Shown piece after piece: positions 33,699-42,479 of a stretch of DNA of 50,897 nt. How positions within the stretch are numbered: position 1 is the stretch's first letter; each line of letters begins with the position of its first letter. Location of the stretch: NCBI GenBank assembly GCA_007694115.1, contig RECJ01000198.1:1-50897 (forward strand), in the 5' to 3' direction. Source of the DNA: Leptolyngbya sp. DLM2.Bin27 (lineage in GTDB: Bacteria > Cyanobacteriota > Cyanobacteriia > Phormidesmidales > Phormidesmidaceae). Under the pieces are notes generated by a model that was not told the origin of the DNA, made no database searches, and saw only the letters and a program-made list of their open reading frames with translations. The translations under genes were made by a program, and so were the position numbers.

Positions 33699-35084
33699 GT
33701 GAAACATGCCCTTGCGATCGCTCTTGCACCCCTTTGCTTTGGCCTGATCACCACCATGCCGCTGCCGGGGTTAGAGGGCTGCTCGATGCTGGCTTGGGCG
33801 CAGTCTGTCCGGGTCTATGGCAGCCAGGGCAGCAATGGCCGCACCGGCAGATCGGGGCGCGACGGCACGGCAGGGCAGAGCCAGAGCGTAGTGGTAGACG
33901 GTACCCCAGCTAGCTTGGTGCTGGCGGGCAGCGACGGCGAAGATGGTGAAAGCGGCGAAAACGGCTATCGGCCCCGCTGCGGTGGCCAACCTCGCAATGT
34001 GGCCTATGACCTCCGCGCCCCCGACGGCGGGGCGGGCGGCAGTGGTGGGGCGGGGGGCGGTGGCGGCAACGGCGGCGACTTACGGGTGTATTACAGCGAT
34101 CGCAGCCATCTGCAACAGCTCTCGGTCGATGCCCGTGGGGGGCGGGCGGGCCGGGGCGGCAGCGGTGGCCGGGGTGCCCTGGGCTGTCGCTGCGACATTC
34201 GCCAGTGGACGGTGCAGACCTGTACCGGCACCCCTGGCCAGGCCGATCACAGTTGTCGAAACACCCGCTACACCTGCCGCGATGGCCGCAGTGGTGGCAA
34301 TGGGGCCTTTGGGCGCGACGGTGCTCTGGGGGTAGACGGGCAGCTGTCGCTGATCAACCAGCTAGAGCCCCTGCAACCCGAAAACCCAGCTATTTCTGTG
34401 GGGCTGACTACCTTGGTCAACCAGCCTGCCCGGCTGTCGCGCAATCTGTGGGCCGAGCGGGCGGGGGCCAATGCCCTACTGGCCCCGGGCTCACGGGTTA
34501 GAGACACCTACCGCGAATACATTGGTCGAGTCGAAGGCGATGTCAGCCTCGACTGGCAGGCTCCGCGACCCATTGGGGGGTTTGCAGGCGGCAACCTGCG
34601 GGCCGAAATTCAGCCTGACGGATCGCTGACGGCGGCGTTTCCCGATGGCCTGTGGGCCAATTACACCAGCCGCCGCCAGGGCGATCAGCTGACGATTGTA
34701 GTCACCAATGCGGTGCGGGCCAGCGATGTCACTCGCCTGGCCTGGGGCGGGGTGCAGGGCAGCGGCGCTAACCTCAGCGCAGCGGTGCTAGACCTGGCAG
34801 GAGAGGCGGCCTCTCTCAACACCCAGTTTCGCGTCACCCTGCGCACCACCGCTGACGACCCTAGGGGTAGCCGCCTGCCGCGCTACGTCACGGTTTACGA
34901 CGATGTTTTGCCAGCAGACCTGGTCAGGCTAGAGGGTAACCGCTTTGAGCTGGCCCTGGGGCGGCTGCCCATTGACCGGGGGCCGTTTAGTCGCGGCACC
35001 CACGCCCAGCTCGAGATCACGGCGGTGCGATCGCTCGGCAACAACCGCGCTGAGCAGCAGCTATCGTGGCGGGGGCAGTTTTAG
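33699..35084 (+). CDS. Secreted glycine-rich collagen-like protein
   Basis: A 461-residue protein with a signal peptide (IALAPLCFGLITT... cleavage possibly after AWA near 35). From about 40 to 215 it is extremely Gly-rich, with irregular collagen-like Gly-X-Y stretches (GSNGRTGRSGRDGTAG, GSDGEDGESGENG, DGGAGGSGGAGGGGGNGGD). A Cys-rich knot is inserted (CRCDIRQWTVQTC...C...C). The C-terminal 230 residues look like beta-sandwich surface domains. I know no named family. The start is GTG with a GAGGAAA ribosome site. A cell-surface or sheath protein is a fair inference. Confidence 0.7.
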   Translation: MKHALAIALAPLCFGLITTMPLPGLEGCSMLAWAQSVRVYGSQGSNGRTGRSGRDGTAGQSQSVVVDGTPASLVLAGSDGEDGESGENGYRPRCGGQPRNVAYDLRAPDGGAGGSGGAGGGGGNGGDLRVYYSDRSHLQQLSVDARGGRAGRGGSGGRGALGCRCDIRQWTVQTCTGTPGQADHSCRNTRYTCRDGRSGGNGAFGRDGALGVDGQLSLINQLEPLQPENPAISVGLTTLVNQPARLSRNLWAERAGANALLAPGSRVRDTYREYIGRVEGDVSLDWQAPRPIGGFAGGNLRAEIQPDGSLTAAFPDGLWANYTSRRQGDQLTIVVTNAVRASDVTRLAWGGVQGSGANLSAAVLDLAGEAASLNTQFRVTLRTTADDPRGSRLPRYVTVYDDVLPADLVRLEGNRFELALGRLPIDRGPFSRGTHAQLEITAVRSLGNNRAEQQLSWRGQF

Positions 35085-35116
35085 CGGGGCGGTGAAGTAA
35101 GGGTGAAGGGCCTAGC

Positions 35117-35611
35117 CTAGCTTTGCGCCAGGTTTAGCTGATCGGTGATGCTTTGAACAATGGCGTCGGGGGATTGATCGACTTCAACCACCAGGCTGTC
35201 GTCGGGGGCTTCGAGGGCTTCCATCTGGCTATCTAACAGGGAAGCCGCCATAAAGTGCCCCTGGCGCTGGCCCAGCCGATCCTGAATCAGGGCTAGGGAG
35301 CCTCTGAGCAGCACAAATTCGACCCGATCGCGATCGCCGCCAAGCTGCTGGCGGTAGTCGGCCTTGAGGGCTGAGCAGGCAATTACGGCTGCCTGTCGCC
35401 GGGCCAGCAAGGTATCAATACATTTCTGGATAGACTCGATCCAGGGGATGCGATCGCGATCATTCAGCGGTTCGCCCCGCTCCATTTTGGCTATATTGTC
35501 GGGCGAGTGAAAATCGTCGCCTTCATGGAATGGAATGTCTAGCCGCTGGGCCAACAGCTTGCCGACGGTGGTTTTGCCCACCCCTGAAACACCCATCAAG
35601 ATTATGATCAT
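35117..35611 (-). CDS. gntK: Gluconokinase
   Basis: A 164-residue P-loop kinase. The Walker A motif is GVSGVGKT (7-14), followed by FHEGDDFHSPDNIAKMERGEPLNDRDRIPWIESI (about 33-66), the GntK signature that binds gluconate. VIACSALKADYRQQL and GHFMAASLLDSQMEALEAP are also typical. It makes 6-phosphogluconate for the pentose phosphate pathway. The ATG at 35611 is preferred over an upstream TTG. It lies beside and divergent from the glycogen debranching gene. Confidence 0.9.
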   Translation of the reverse strand: MIIILMGVSGVGKTTVGKLLAQRLDIPFHEGDDFHSPDNIAKMERGEPLNDRDRIPWIESIQKCIDTLLARRQAAVIACSALKADYRQQLGGDRDRVEFVLLRGSLALIQDRLGQRQGHFMAASLLDSQMEALEAPDDSLVVEVDQSPDAIVQSITDQLNLAQS

Positions 35612-35768
35612 GCTAACTATGGCGTTGGTCAATACAGCACCCCACTAGGCCAATCAATGCCTGGCCTGCAGGTTTGTAGGGATGAAATTAGCTGGCCAAA
35701 GCCGCTACCGAAATTCGTCATTGGGCAGCTCTGGCTGCGCTTTTTCACCGGTTTTACAGGTTTAATGT

Positions 35769-37817
35769 ATGACTATCTCCCTTGGCCGTCATCTGTCTGG
35801 CAGTAGGGCCATTGCCACCCAGCAAGAGTGGCTCGTCACCAACGGCCTGGGCAGCTACGGCTGTGGCACCGTCGCGGGGATGCTGACGCGCCACTACCAC
35901 GGCCTGCTGGTGGCCGCCCTCAAACCGCCGCTCGATCGCACCCTGCTGGTCACCAAGGTCGATGAAACTGCGACCTACCTGGGGGCTGACTACGCCTTGC
36001 ACTGCGATCGCTGGGCCGATGGCACGGTGCAGCCCGAAGGGCACCTGTATTTAGAATCCTTTCGCCTTGAGGGCACGATTCCGATCTGGGTCTATGCGAT
36101 CGCCGATGCCCGGCTCGAAAAGCGCGTCTGGATGGAGCCAGGGGCCAACACCACCTACGTGCGCTACACCCTCAGCCGCGCCACTGCGCCAATGGTGCTC
36201 AACCTCAAGGTGCTGGTCAACCACCGTCACCACCACCACAGCACCCAGGGCAAAGGCTGGCAGATGGCGATTAGCCCATGCCCCCACGGGTTGCGTATCC
36301 AGGCCAAAGCCGACGTTCACCCCTTCTATATCCTGAGTGAAACCGTGCCCGTCCAGCCCGCCCATACCTGGCATAACGGCTACGCCCTGGCGGTCGAAAC
36401 CTACCGGGGCATTCACGCCTACGACGACCACCTGCATGCCGCCAGCCTGGCCCCCACCCTGGGCCAGGGGCAGTCGTTTACCCTGGTGGCGACCACCGCC
36501 GCCGATGCCGATCGCTCGGGGCAGAGTGCCCTGCTGCGGCGACTGGCCTACGAACAGCACCTGATCGCCCAGGGCAAATCGGCCCAGCCCGAGGATACGC
36601 CGCCGCCCTGGGTAAGCCAGCTGGTGCTAGCCGCCGATCAGTTTGTGGTTAACCGAGCCATGGCGACCGCTGAGGCGGCTGGATCGGTCAGTGCTGATGC
36701 TGCTCTAGAGCCCGTCAGCGGCGGCAAAACCATCATTGCGGGCTACCCCTGGTTTGGCGACTGGGGCCGCGATACCATGATCGCGCTGCCTGGGCTGACC
36801 CTGGCCACCGGAAGACCCGCCCTGGCCCGGCTGATCTTGCAGACCTTTGCCCGCTTTCTCGATCAAGGCATGTTGCCCAACACCTTCCCTGAGAGCGGTG
36901 AACCGCCCCACTACAACACTGTCGACGCCACCCTCTGGTACTTCCAAGCCCTGCACGCCTACCACCGCGCCACCGACGACACGGCCCTGGTCGAAGCGCT
37001 GTTTCCCCAGTTGCAGGCGATCATCACCTGGCACTGCCAGGGCACCCGCCACGGCATTCGAGTCGATGCCGCCGATGGCCTGCTCTACGCGGGCGAGGCC
37101 AAGGTGCAGCTCACCTGGATGGATGCCAAGGTGGGCGATTGGGTGGTGACCCCGCGCCTGGGCAAGCCAGTTGAAGTCAACGCCCTGTGGTACAACGCGC
37201 TGCTGGTGATGGCCGATTTTGCGGCGATTTTGGGTCAGCCCGTAGGTCAGTTTCAAGAATTGGCCACCCAGACCCGCCAGGGCTTTCAGCGGTTTTGGAG
37301 CGAAGACCTGGGCTATTGCTACGACCTGCTAGATGGCCCCGATGGCCCTGACCCCGCCCTGCGACCCAACCAGATCTTCGCGGTTTCCCTGCCCCAGCCA
37401 CCCTTGGCAGACCCCTGCCTGAGTGCCGACCAACAGCGGGCGGTGGTCAATGCGGTGGCCCAGCGGCTGCTGACCTCCCACGGTCTGCGATCGCTCGACC
37501 CGGCCCACCCCAGCTACCAGGGCCACTACGGCGGCGACCTGGTGCAGCGCGACGGGGCCTACCACCAGGGCACCGTGTGGAGCTGGCTGCTGGGGCCTTT
37601 TGTGCAGGCCCACTGGCGGGTCTACCAAGATGCCGACCTGGCCCACAGTTTTCTAGACCCGCTGATTCACCATCTATCAGACGGCTGCCTGGGCACGATC
37701 AGTGAGATCTTTGACGGCGATGCCCCCATGGCCCCGCGCGGGGCCTTTGCCCAGGCCTGGTCGGTGGCCGAGGTGCTGCGGGCGAGCGCCTGGCTGCGGC
37801 CAATGTTGAAGGAGTAG
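35769..37817 (+). CDS. Glycogen debranching enzyme (amylo-alpha-1,6-glucosidase, GH133 type)
   Basis: A 682-residue archaeal-type debranching enzyme. The N-terminal domain has EWLVTNGLGSYGCGTVAGMLTRHYHGLLVAAL (about 19-50). The C-terminal (alpha/alpha)6 barrel has YPWFGDWGRDTMIALPGL, PHYNTVDATLWYFQALHAY and LTWMDAKVGDWVVTPRLGKPVEVNALWYNALLVM. It removes alpha-1,6 branches, complementing glycogen phosphorylase. Many bacteria use GlgX instead; GH133 members are less common. A HisHis-rich patch (VNHRHHHHST, about 150-160) is a local curiosity. It is divergent from gluconokinase. Confidence 0.88.
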   Translation: MTISLGRHLSGSRAIATQQEWLVTNGLGSYGCGTVAGMLTRHYHGLLVAALKPPLDRTLLVTKVDETATYLGADYALHCDRWADGTVQPEGHLYLESFRLEGTIPIWVYAIADARLEKRVWMEPGANTTYVRYTLSRATAPMVLNLKVLVNHRHHHHSTQGKGWQMAISPCPHGLRIQAKADVHPFYILSETVPVQPAHTWHNGYALAVETYRGIHAYDDHLHAASLAPTLGQGQSFTLVATTAADADRSGQSALLRRLAYEQHLIAQGKSAQPEDTPPPWVSQLVLAADQFVVNRAMATAEAAGSVSADAALEPVSGGKTIIAGYPWFGDWGRDTMIALPGLTLATGRPALARLILQTFARFLDQGMLPNTFPESGEPPHYNTVDATLWYFQALHAYHRATDDTALVEALFPQLQAIITWHCQGTRHGIRVDAADGLLYAGEAKVQLTWMDAKVGDWVVTPRLGKPVEVNALWYNALLVMADFAAILGQPVGQFQELATQTRQGFQRFWSEDLGYCYDLLDGPDGPDPALRPNQIFAVSLPQPPLADPCLSADQQRAVVNAVAQRLLTSHGLRSLDPAHPSYQGHYGGDLVQRDGAYHQGTVWSWLLGPFVQAHWRVYQDADLAHSFLDPLIHHLSDGCLGTISEIFDGDAPMAPRGAFAQAWSVAEVLRASAWLRPMLKE

Positions 37818-37832
37818 GCTACAGCAAAAGGG

Positions 37833-38960
37833 CTACAGTGGGGCGCTGGCGCGATCGCAGCTTCCCCCCAATGCGTCCACTATCGTGCAGGTATTCACCA
37901 CCAGCATTTCCTGGGTGGTTTCAGCGCCGCTGCCGGGGCCGCCGGGGCCTTCTACAAACAGTGGTTGCTCGGCCACCGCCACCCCGGCATCTCGGGCCAC
38001 CGCCTCAATCAGCCGGGGGTTAGTGGTGTCTTCGGCAAAAATAGCCGCTACCTCGGCCGATTTCACCTGGTCAACCAGGGCCGTCATGGTTCCGGGAGTC
38101 GGCTGTTCTTCGGTGCTGAGGCCGCTGAGGGCACCCTTGACCTCAAAGCCGTAGGCATCGGCAAAGTAGCCAAAGGCATCGTGGGTGGTGACCAGCTGCC
38201 GCTGGTCGGCGGGCACCGTCGCCACCTGGGTCTGAATCCAGCCGTCGATGTCGTCAAACTGGGCCACTAGACGAGCGGCATTCTCGGCGTAGAGGTCGGC
38301 CTGCTCGGGGTTGACCTGGGTCAGGTGGTCGGCAATGACCGCTGCGATCGCGCCATTGTTGCTGGCATTGTGCCAAATGTGGGGGTCAGGCACCAGATCG
38401 GCAGCTGCCGTAGTGCCGTGATCGTGGCCATGGTCGTGACCGTGGTCGTGGCCGTGATCGTGGCCGTGGTCGTGGCCGTGATCGTGGCCGTGGTCATCTG
38501 CCGCAGCGCCGTGGTCATGGTCGTGGTCGTGGGGTGCACCCATCAGCGGATTGGGCATCGCCACCTCATAGACCGCCACCCGCGTGGCTCCGGTGGTGCT
38601 GTCTTCTACCATGCTGATGATGCCAGGGGCAAAGTCATAGCCATCGTAGAGCACCAGATCGGCCTGATCAATCGCCTGGCGGTCGGAGGGTCTGACCTGG
38701 TAAGTGTGGGGGTCAACCCCAGGCTCAAGCAGGCAGGTGAGGGCTACGGTCGTCTGGGCGATTTGCTCGGTCAAATCGCAGAGGATGCCAGTGGTGGCCA
38801 CCACCACCGGCGCATCGGCTTGAACCACGGGTGCGGTGTCGGCGGGGGCCGTCTCGGCGACCTGGTCACCGCCGCACCCCACCAGAGCAACCCCTAAAGA
38901 CAGCACAAAGCCGGCCCCCAGGCGCTGAGCCCGACGACCTGCCGCTAGGTGTGAAAACAT
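37833..38960 (-). CDS. znuA: Zinc ABC transporter substrate-binding lipoprotein ZnuA
   Basis: A 375-residue cluster 9 metal-binding protein. The signal ends in ALVGC, giving a lipoprotein. The metal-ligand His residues appear in DPHTYQVRPSD, DPHIWHN and TTHDAFGYFA, with an acidic ligand region IFAEDTTNP. Between about 140 and 185 lies a His/Asp loop of repeated GHDH units, encoded by 12-base DNA repeats, typical of zinc rather than manganese proteins. It is divergent from the ATPase gene at 39022 across a 61-base gap that holds a Zur-type palindrome. Zinc specificity is inferred from the loop and the operator. Confidence 0.88.
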   Translation of the reverse strand: MFSHLAAGRRAQRLGAGFVLSLGVALVGCGGDQVAETAPADTAPVVQADAPVVVATTGILCDLTEQIAQTTVALTCLLEPGVDPHTYQVRPSDRQAIDQADLVLYDGYDFAPGIISMVEDSTTGATRVAVYEVAMPNPLMGAPHDHDHDHGAAADDHGHDHGHDHGHDHGHDHGHDHGHDHGTTAAADLVPDPHIWHNASNNGAIAAVIADHLTQVNPEQADLYAENAARLVAQFDDIDGWIQTQVATVPADQRQLVTTHDAFGYFADAYGFEVKGALSGLSTEEQPTPGTMTALVDQVKSAEVAAIFAEDTTNPRLIEAVARDAGVAVAEQPLFVEGPGGPGSGAETTQEMLVVNTCTIVDALGGSCDRASAPL

Positions 38961-39002
38961 AACCTAATCTCCCAGAAATGGATAACTGAACTAGTATGAT
39001 AG

Positions 39003-39017
39003 TGATAACGGTTATCA
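39003..39017. promoter_or_regulatory. Zur-type operator (7-1-7 palindrome)
   Basis: TGATAAC-G-GTTATCA is a perfect 7-1-7 palindrome between divergent znuA and znuC. It closely matches the Zur/Fur box TGATAATnATTATCA. TATGAT just upstream (38995-39000) would serve as a -10 for znuC, with a very short leader since the ATG is at 39022. Repression of both genes when zinc is plentiful is expected. Confidence 0.82.
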
Positions 39018-39021
39018 TTTC

Positions 39022-39774
39022 ATGGATGTCATGCTAGAGGTTCAAAACCTGTCTGTCAACTATCGAGGCAGGCAGGCCCTAGAGGACGTTTCTCTAGCTC
39101 TTGGCGCGGGGGAGTTGGTGGGGTTAATTGGCCCCAACGGCGCGGGCAAAAGCACCCTGCTTCAGGCGATGCTGGGGCTGGTGCCCTGCCGTGGGCAGGT
39201 ATTGTTTCAGGGGGCACCGCTGCGGCGACAGCGGCGATCGGTGGCCTACGTGCCCCAGCGATCGCGCATCGATTGGGACTACCCAATCACCGCCGGGCAG
39301 GTGGCGACGATGGCCCAGTCGGCGCTGGCGGGGTGGTTTCGTCAGCCCAGTCAGCAGGCCCGGCAGCGGGTCACCGTCGCCCTCGAACGGGTAGATCTGC
39401 TGCACCTGTGCGATCGCCCCATTGGTCAACTCTCGGGCGGGCAGCAGCAGCGGGTGTTTTTGGCCCGCGCCCTGGCCCAGGGGGCCGACCTACTGCTCTT
39501 AGACGAACCCTTCACCGGCATCGACAAGAAAACCGAAGCCCTGATGCTGGGCATTTTTACCGAACTCCAGGCCGAGGGCAAAACCATGGTGGTGTGCAGC
39601 CACGAATGGGGCAACGCCCTCAACCGCTACGATCGCCTGCTGCTGCTCAACCGCCGCCTGCTGGCCAACGATACCCCCAGCGCGGTGATGACCTTCGATA
39701 ACATTCAGCAGGCCTACGGCCAGGGGCCACAGCTTAGCGACAGCACTAGCCCCTATGCCGACTTTTTCTGCTAA
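39022..39774 (+). CDS. znuC: Metal ABC transporter ATP-binding protein (ZnuC)
   Basis: A 250-residue ATPase. Walker A is GPNGAGKST (37-45), the signature motif is LSGGQQQRVFLARAL (about 139-153), and Walker B is LLLLDEPFTGID. YVPQRSRIDWDYPITA is the Q-loop region typical of metal (zinc/manganese) transporters. It is divergent from znuA across the Zur-type palindrome. The membrane permease (ZnuB) that should complete the importer is not the next gene and is absent from the window. Confidence 0.86.
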   Translation: MDVMLEVQNLSVNYRGRQALEDVSLALGAGELVGLIGPNGAGKSTLLQAMLGLVPCRGQVLFQGAPLRRQRRSVAYVPQRSRIDWDYPITAGQVATMAQSALAGWFRQPSQQARQRVTVALERVDLLHLCDRPIGQLSGGQQQRVFLARALAQGADLLLLDEPFTGIDKKTEALMLGIFTELQAEGKTMVVCSHEWGNALNRYDRLLLLNRRLLANDTPSAVMTFDNIQQAYGQGPQLSDSTSPYADFFC

Positions 39775-39811
39775 TTTTTTTGCCAGATGGGCTGAGGCCG
39801 GTCTCGAAAAA

Positions 39812-39856
39812 AGGTCAGCTGCTCAAAGCTAGAGAGGTCAGCTGCTCAAAGCTAGA
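39812..39856 (+). repeat. Direct repeat of 22 bases, two copies
   Basis: AGGTCAGCTGCTCAAAGCTAGA at 39812-39833 and again at 39835-39856, spaced by one G. It lies just after znuC, where a permease gene might be expected. It looks like a local duplication. Confidence 0.85.
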
Positions 39857-39932
39857 TCGATCGTTGAGCTGATTTCGCGCTAAAACGTAATGTGGCAATG
39901 CAGTCTGACGATGCGCTCAAGGGGAAAATGCT

Positions 39933-40748
39933 GTGGCCCGCCGCTGGATAGGGATCGTATTGGGTGGACTGCTGGTAGTCTTGATCGGGCTGGGATGGGA
40001 GCCAGCGCCAGCCGCCGGGCCGCTGGTGCCGCTGCCCAGGGTGACCGGGCTGCCGCCGATGCAAACCACTGCTGAGGCAGTGCTACAGCCCCTGAAGGTG
40101 ATGCAGGCTGGCCCCACCGATTTTGCCGTGTCTAGCGCTGACCGCCTGCTGGCCCAGACGGCCCCCCCGCGCCAGGTGATGGCGATGGCTGACCCCAGCA
40201 ACTATGGCGATCGCTTTGCCACCGACATCAACGGCCGGGTGGTGCGCAACGACTTTATTGCCGTGCTGCACGAAACCGTAGGCTCGGCCCAAAGCGCCCT
40301 CAACCTGTTTCGCACCCACCACCCCCGCGACCAAGACCAAGTCAGCTACCACACCCTGATTGGCCGCGATGGCACCATCTACTACATTGTGCCCCCCGAA
40401 AAACGGGCGTTTGGGGCCGGCAACTCGGTGTTTAACGGCCCCAGTGGGCCAGAGACTGTGCGTACCAACCCGGCCTTTCCGCCCTCGGTGAATAACTTTG
40501 CCTACCACGTTTCCCTAGAGACCCCCAGCGACGGCTTCAACAACCGCCGCAGCCACAGCGGCTACACCCCGGCTCAATACGCCTCGCTGGCCTGGCTGCT
40601 GGCCCAGACCACCATTCCTGACAGTCGCATCACCACCCACCAGGCGGTCGATCGCTCCGGCAACCGCCTGGACCCGCGCAGCTTTAACGGCCAGACCCTG
40701 TTCTCGCTGCTGCGCCAGTACCCCACCCGCAGTGGCCTGTCAGGCTAG
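39933..40748 (+). CDS. N-acetylmuramoyl-L-alanine amidase domain protein (Amidase_2 fold)
   Basis: A 271-residue protein. An N-terminal membrane helix or signal (GIVLGGLLVVLIGLGWEPAPAAG) leads to a Pro/Ala linker, then an Amidase_2/PGRP domain. Zinc ligands are plausible: His in VLHETVGS, His in THQAVDRSGNRLDP and the Asp that follows, with Tyr in YHTLIGRDGTIYYIV. It probably cleaves peptidoglycan stem peptides in the periplasm, or binds peptidoglycan. Start is GTG at 39933. It may be cotranscribed with znuC, but 158 bases separate them. Confidence 0.78.
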   Translation: MARRWIGIVLGGLLVVLIGLGWEPAPAAGPLVPLPRVTGLPPMQTTAEAVLQPLKVMQAGPTDFAVSSADRLLAQTAPPRQVMAMADPSNYGDRFATDINGRVVRNDFIAVLHETVGSAQSALNLFRTHHPRDQDQVSYHTLIGRDGTIYYIVPPEKRAFGAGNSVFNGPSGPETVRTNPAFPPSVNNFAYHVSLETPSDGFNNRRSHSGYTPAQYASLAWLLAQTTIPDSRITTHQAVDRSGNRLDPRSFNGQTLFSLLRQYPTRSGLSG

Positions 40749-40753
40749 GCAGC

Positions 40754-41443
40754 CTACTTGAAGTACACCACCATATCTTGTACTGATAGGTCGAGCTGGT
40801 CTAGGGCGGGGGTATCGCCGTCGAAGAGTTGATCGCCCATTACCGATTCGTAGGCCTCTCGGTGGGCGTCGACTGCCCCCTGGGCCGGGGCCATACGCAG
40901 CACCAGGTAATCATTGTAGTGATCCAGCTGGCTATCTTTGAGCCGAATGGTGCCGCCATAGTCCCAGGCGAAGCCGTAAATTTGAAAGTCGCCGAGGGTG
41001 GCCTTTACCTGGGGGTAAGCCACGCCCACCCCCAGGCCCTCCGGCGTGCGCCAGGTGGGGCCAAAGTCTCTGGCTAATGTGGGCCGATCGCGGCGGGTGG
41101 CATCTTGCCACACCACGGCAAACTGCTGGTCGGTGCCGGGGTTGACCACCGTGCCCGCTTCGGTAAAGCCTTCCCCCATGTGGATGTCAGCATCTTGCAG
41201 GGCCGCTTCGCCATAGATAGCGGCCAGATCGGCGCGGCTGGTTTGGGCCGTAACAGGGCCAACCCGCTCCCCCGGAATCACCTGCTGATCGACGGTGTCT
41301 CCGGGCTGATCCGTGGGCGATGACGGCGATGGCGGGGCAGGGGCTTCAGTGGTGGGTGGCGCGGGGCTACGCGATCGCCCCGCGCAGGCCCACACCCCCG
41401 TTAGGGTCAGCCCCAGCAGCACCATGGTTAAAATACGCTTCAT
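40754..41443 (-). CDS. Lipoprotein of unknown function
   Basis: A 229-residue protein with a lipoprotein signal: LLGLTLTGVWAC. A Pro/Thr/Ser linker follows (about 22-50), then a compact domain (SRADLAAIYGEAALQDADIHMGEGFTEAGTVVNPG...LGVGVAYPQVKATLGDFQIYGFAWDYGG). The phrase on a start-of-motif Ile/Val/Pro pattern suggests a beta-rich domain, but I know no family. The ATG at 41443 is chosen. The frame continues upstream through a 15-base tandem repeat to a TTG, which is less likely as start. It is convergent with the amidase gene, 5 bases apart. Confidence 0.62.
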   Translation of the reverse strand: MKRILTMVLLGLTLTGVWACAGRSRSPAPPTTEAPAPPSPSSPTDQPGDTVDQQVIPGERVGPVTAQTSRADLAAIYGEAALQDADIHMGEGFTEAGTVVNPGTDQQFAVVWQDATRRDRPTLARDFGPTWRTPEGLGVGVAYPQVKATLGDFQIYGFAWDYGGTIRLKDSQLDHYNDYLVLRMAPAQGAVDAHREAYESVMGDQLFDGDTPALDQLDLSVQDMVVYFK

Positions 41444-41465
41444 GGCAGTTCGTTCCGCTCTATTA

Positions 41466-41510
41466 AAAACGGGCGATATCAAAACGGGCGATATCAAAAC
41501 GGGCGATATT
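41466..41510. repeat. 15-base tandem repeat, three copies, upstream of the lipoprotein gene
   Basis: AAAACGGGCGATATC twice and then AAAACGGGCGATATT. It lies in the leader of the lipoprotein gene. It keeps the reading frame open (Ile-Ser-Pro-Val-Leu per unit). Confidence 0.88.
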
Positions 41511-41587
41511 GACCCGCTACTATGAGTTAACAGCGCCCATGCCTGTAATTCCGGAAAGGCTAGCTCTAGGGCATCCCTAGGGCGCTC

Positions 41588-42274
41588 CTAAGGTACCAGG
41601 TGATGGCTGATGGCAAAGCGCAGCAGCTCCGATCGGTTGCTGGTCTCGGTTTTGCGCAGCAGGCTGCTGACGTATTTTTCCACAGTGCGGGGGCTGAGAA
41701 ATAGGCGATCGCCAATCTGGGAATTAGACAGCCCGTCTGACAGCAGCGCCAGCACATCCTGCTCGCGGGTAGTAAAGTCAGCCATCAGCTCCGATGGATC
41801 GGGCGACCAGGGGGTGATATCGGGGGATGGTTCACCGGTCTGCATGGCCCGCTGTTGGGCCGTGGAGAGCGCCACCTGCTGAATCCATGCCGACTGAATC
41901 AGCTGCGATCGCTCCAGCAAATTGCGCACAATTGCGCCCACTTCCGTCAGCTCAAAGGGCTTGGGCAGGTAGAGGTCGCAGCCCATCTGGTAGCCGCGAA
42001 TGCGGTCTTGGGTCTGGTTGTGGGCGGTGAGAAAAATCACCGGCAGCAGCCGAAACGCCGGAAACTGCCGCACCTTTTGCACCAGGCTATAGCCGTCTAA
42101 ACCGGGCATACCCACGTCGGTAATAATCAGCTGCGGTTGATGGCTAAACACCTGCTGTAGCGCCATTTCACCATGGCTTGCCATCAGCACCGAATAGCCC
42201 TCCAGCTCTAGATAGTCGCACAAAGAGAGACGAGTACCCTCGTCATCTTCGGCAATGAGAACGGTGAGCGGCAT
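41588..42274 (-). CDS. LuxR-family response regulator, Rre1/Ycf29 type
   Basis: A 228-residue two-domain response regulator. The receiver has acidic residues EDDEGT (9-14), the phospho-acceptor Asp53 (IITDVGMPG) and the Lys of PKPF. The LuxR-type HTH reads FTTREQDVLALLSDGLSNSQIGDRLFLSPRTVEKYVSSLLRKT. Its first 120 residues resemble Synechocystis Slr1783 (Rre1), the cyanobacterial Ycf29 homologue, partner of Hik2. Naming is from memory of sequence, so the symbol is left blank. It lies 205 bases after the start of the next response regulator gene; no histidine kinase is nearby. Confidence 0.82.
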   Translation of the reverse strand: MPLTVLIAEDDEGTRLSLCDYLELEGYSVLMASHGEMALQQVFSHQPQLIITDVGMPGLDGYSLVQKVRQFPAFRLLPVIFLTAHNQTQDRIRGYQMGCDLYLPKPFELTEVGAIVRNLLERSQLIQSAWIQQVALSTAQQRAMQTGEPSPDITPWSPDPSELMADFTTREQDVLALLSDGLSNSQIGDRLFLSPRTVEKYVSSLLRKTETSNRSELLRFAISHHLVP

Positions 42275-42479
42275 AGCGTTCTACCAGGTTGCGGCGTTGG
42301 GCTCACAAGGTTTTCCGGCCTGTGCAGGTCTGTCAATACACAATTGGGTAAATCTTGTTTCCCTAGCGTAAACGAGAATCGAGGGGGATGAGTTTATTTG
42401 TTGCCGAAGTTAAACCCTAGCGAAGCAATCACTTCGATGAACGTCATAAATCTCTATATCTTTTGTGACCCTAGGGAGG

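Noticed and set aside
33605..33913. Open frame overlapping the start of the collagen-like gene
   Set aside because: It is in another frame of the collagen-like gene and has no ribosome site or family resemblance.
38410..38510. Possible CRISPR or tandem-repeat array
   Set aside because: The 12-base units code for GHDH in znuA and have no spacers.
38320..38540. Plus-strand and other-frame reading of the znuA His loop as a separate gene
   Set aside because: The low-complexity GHDH DNA repeat keeps several frames open; only the znuA frame has lipoprotein signal and ligands.
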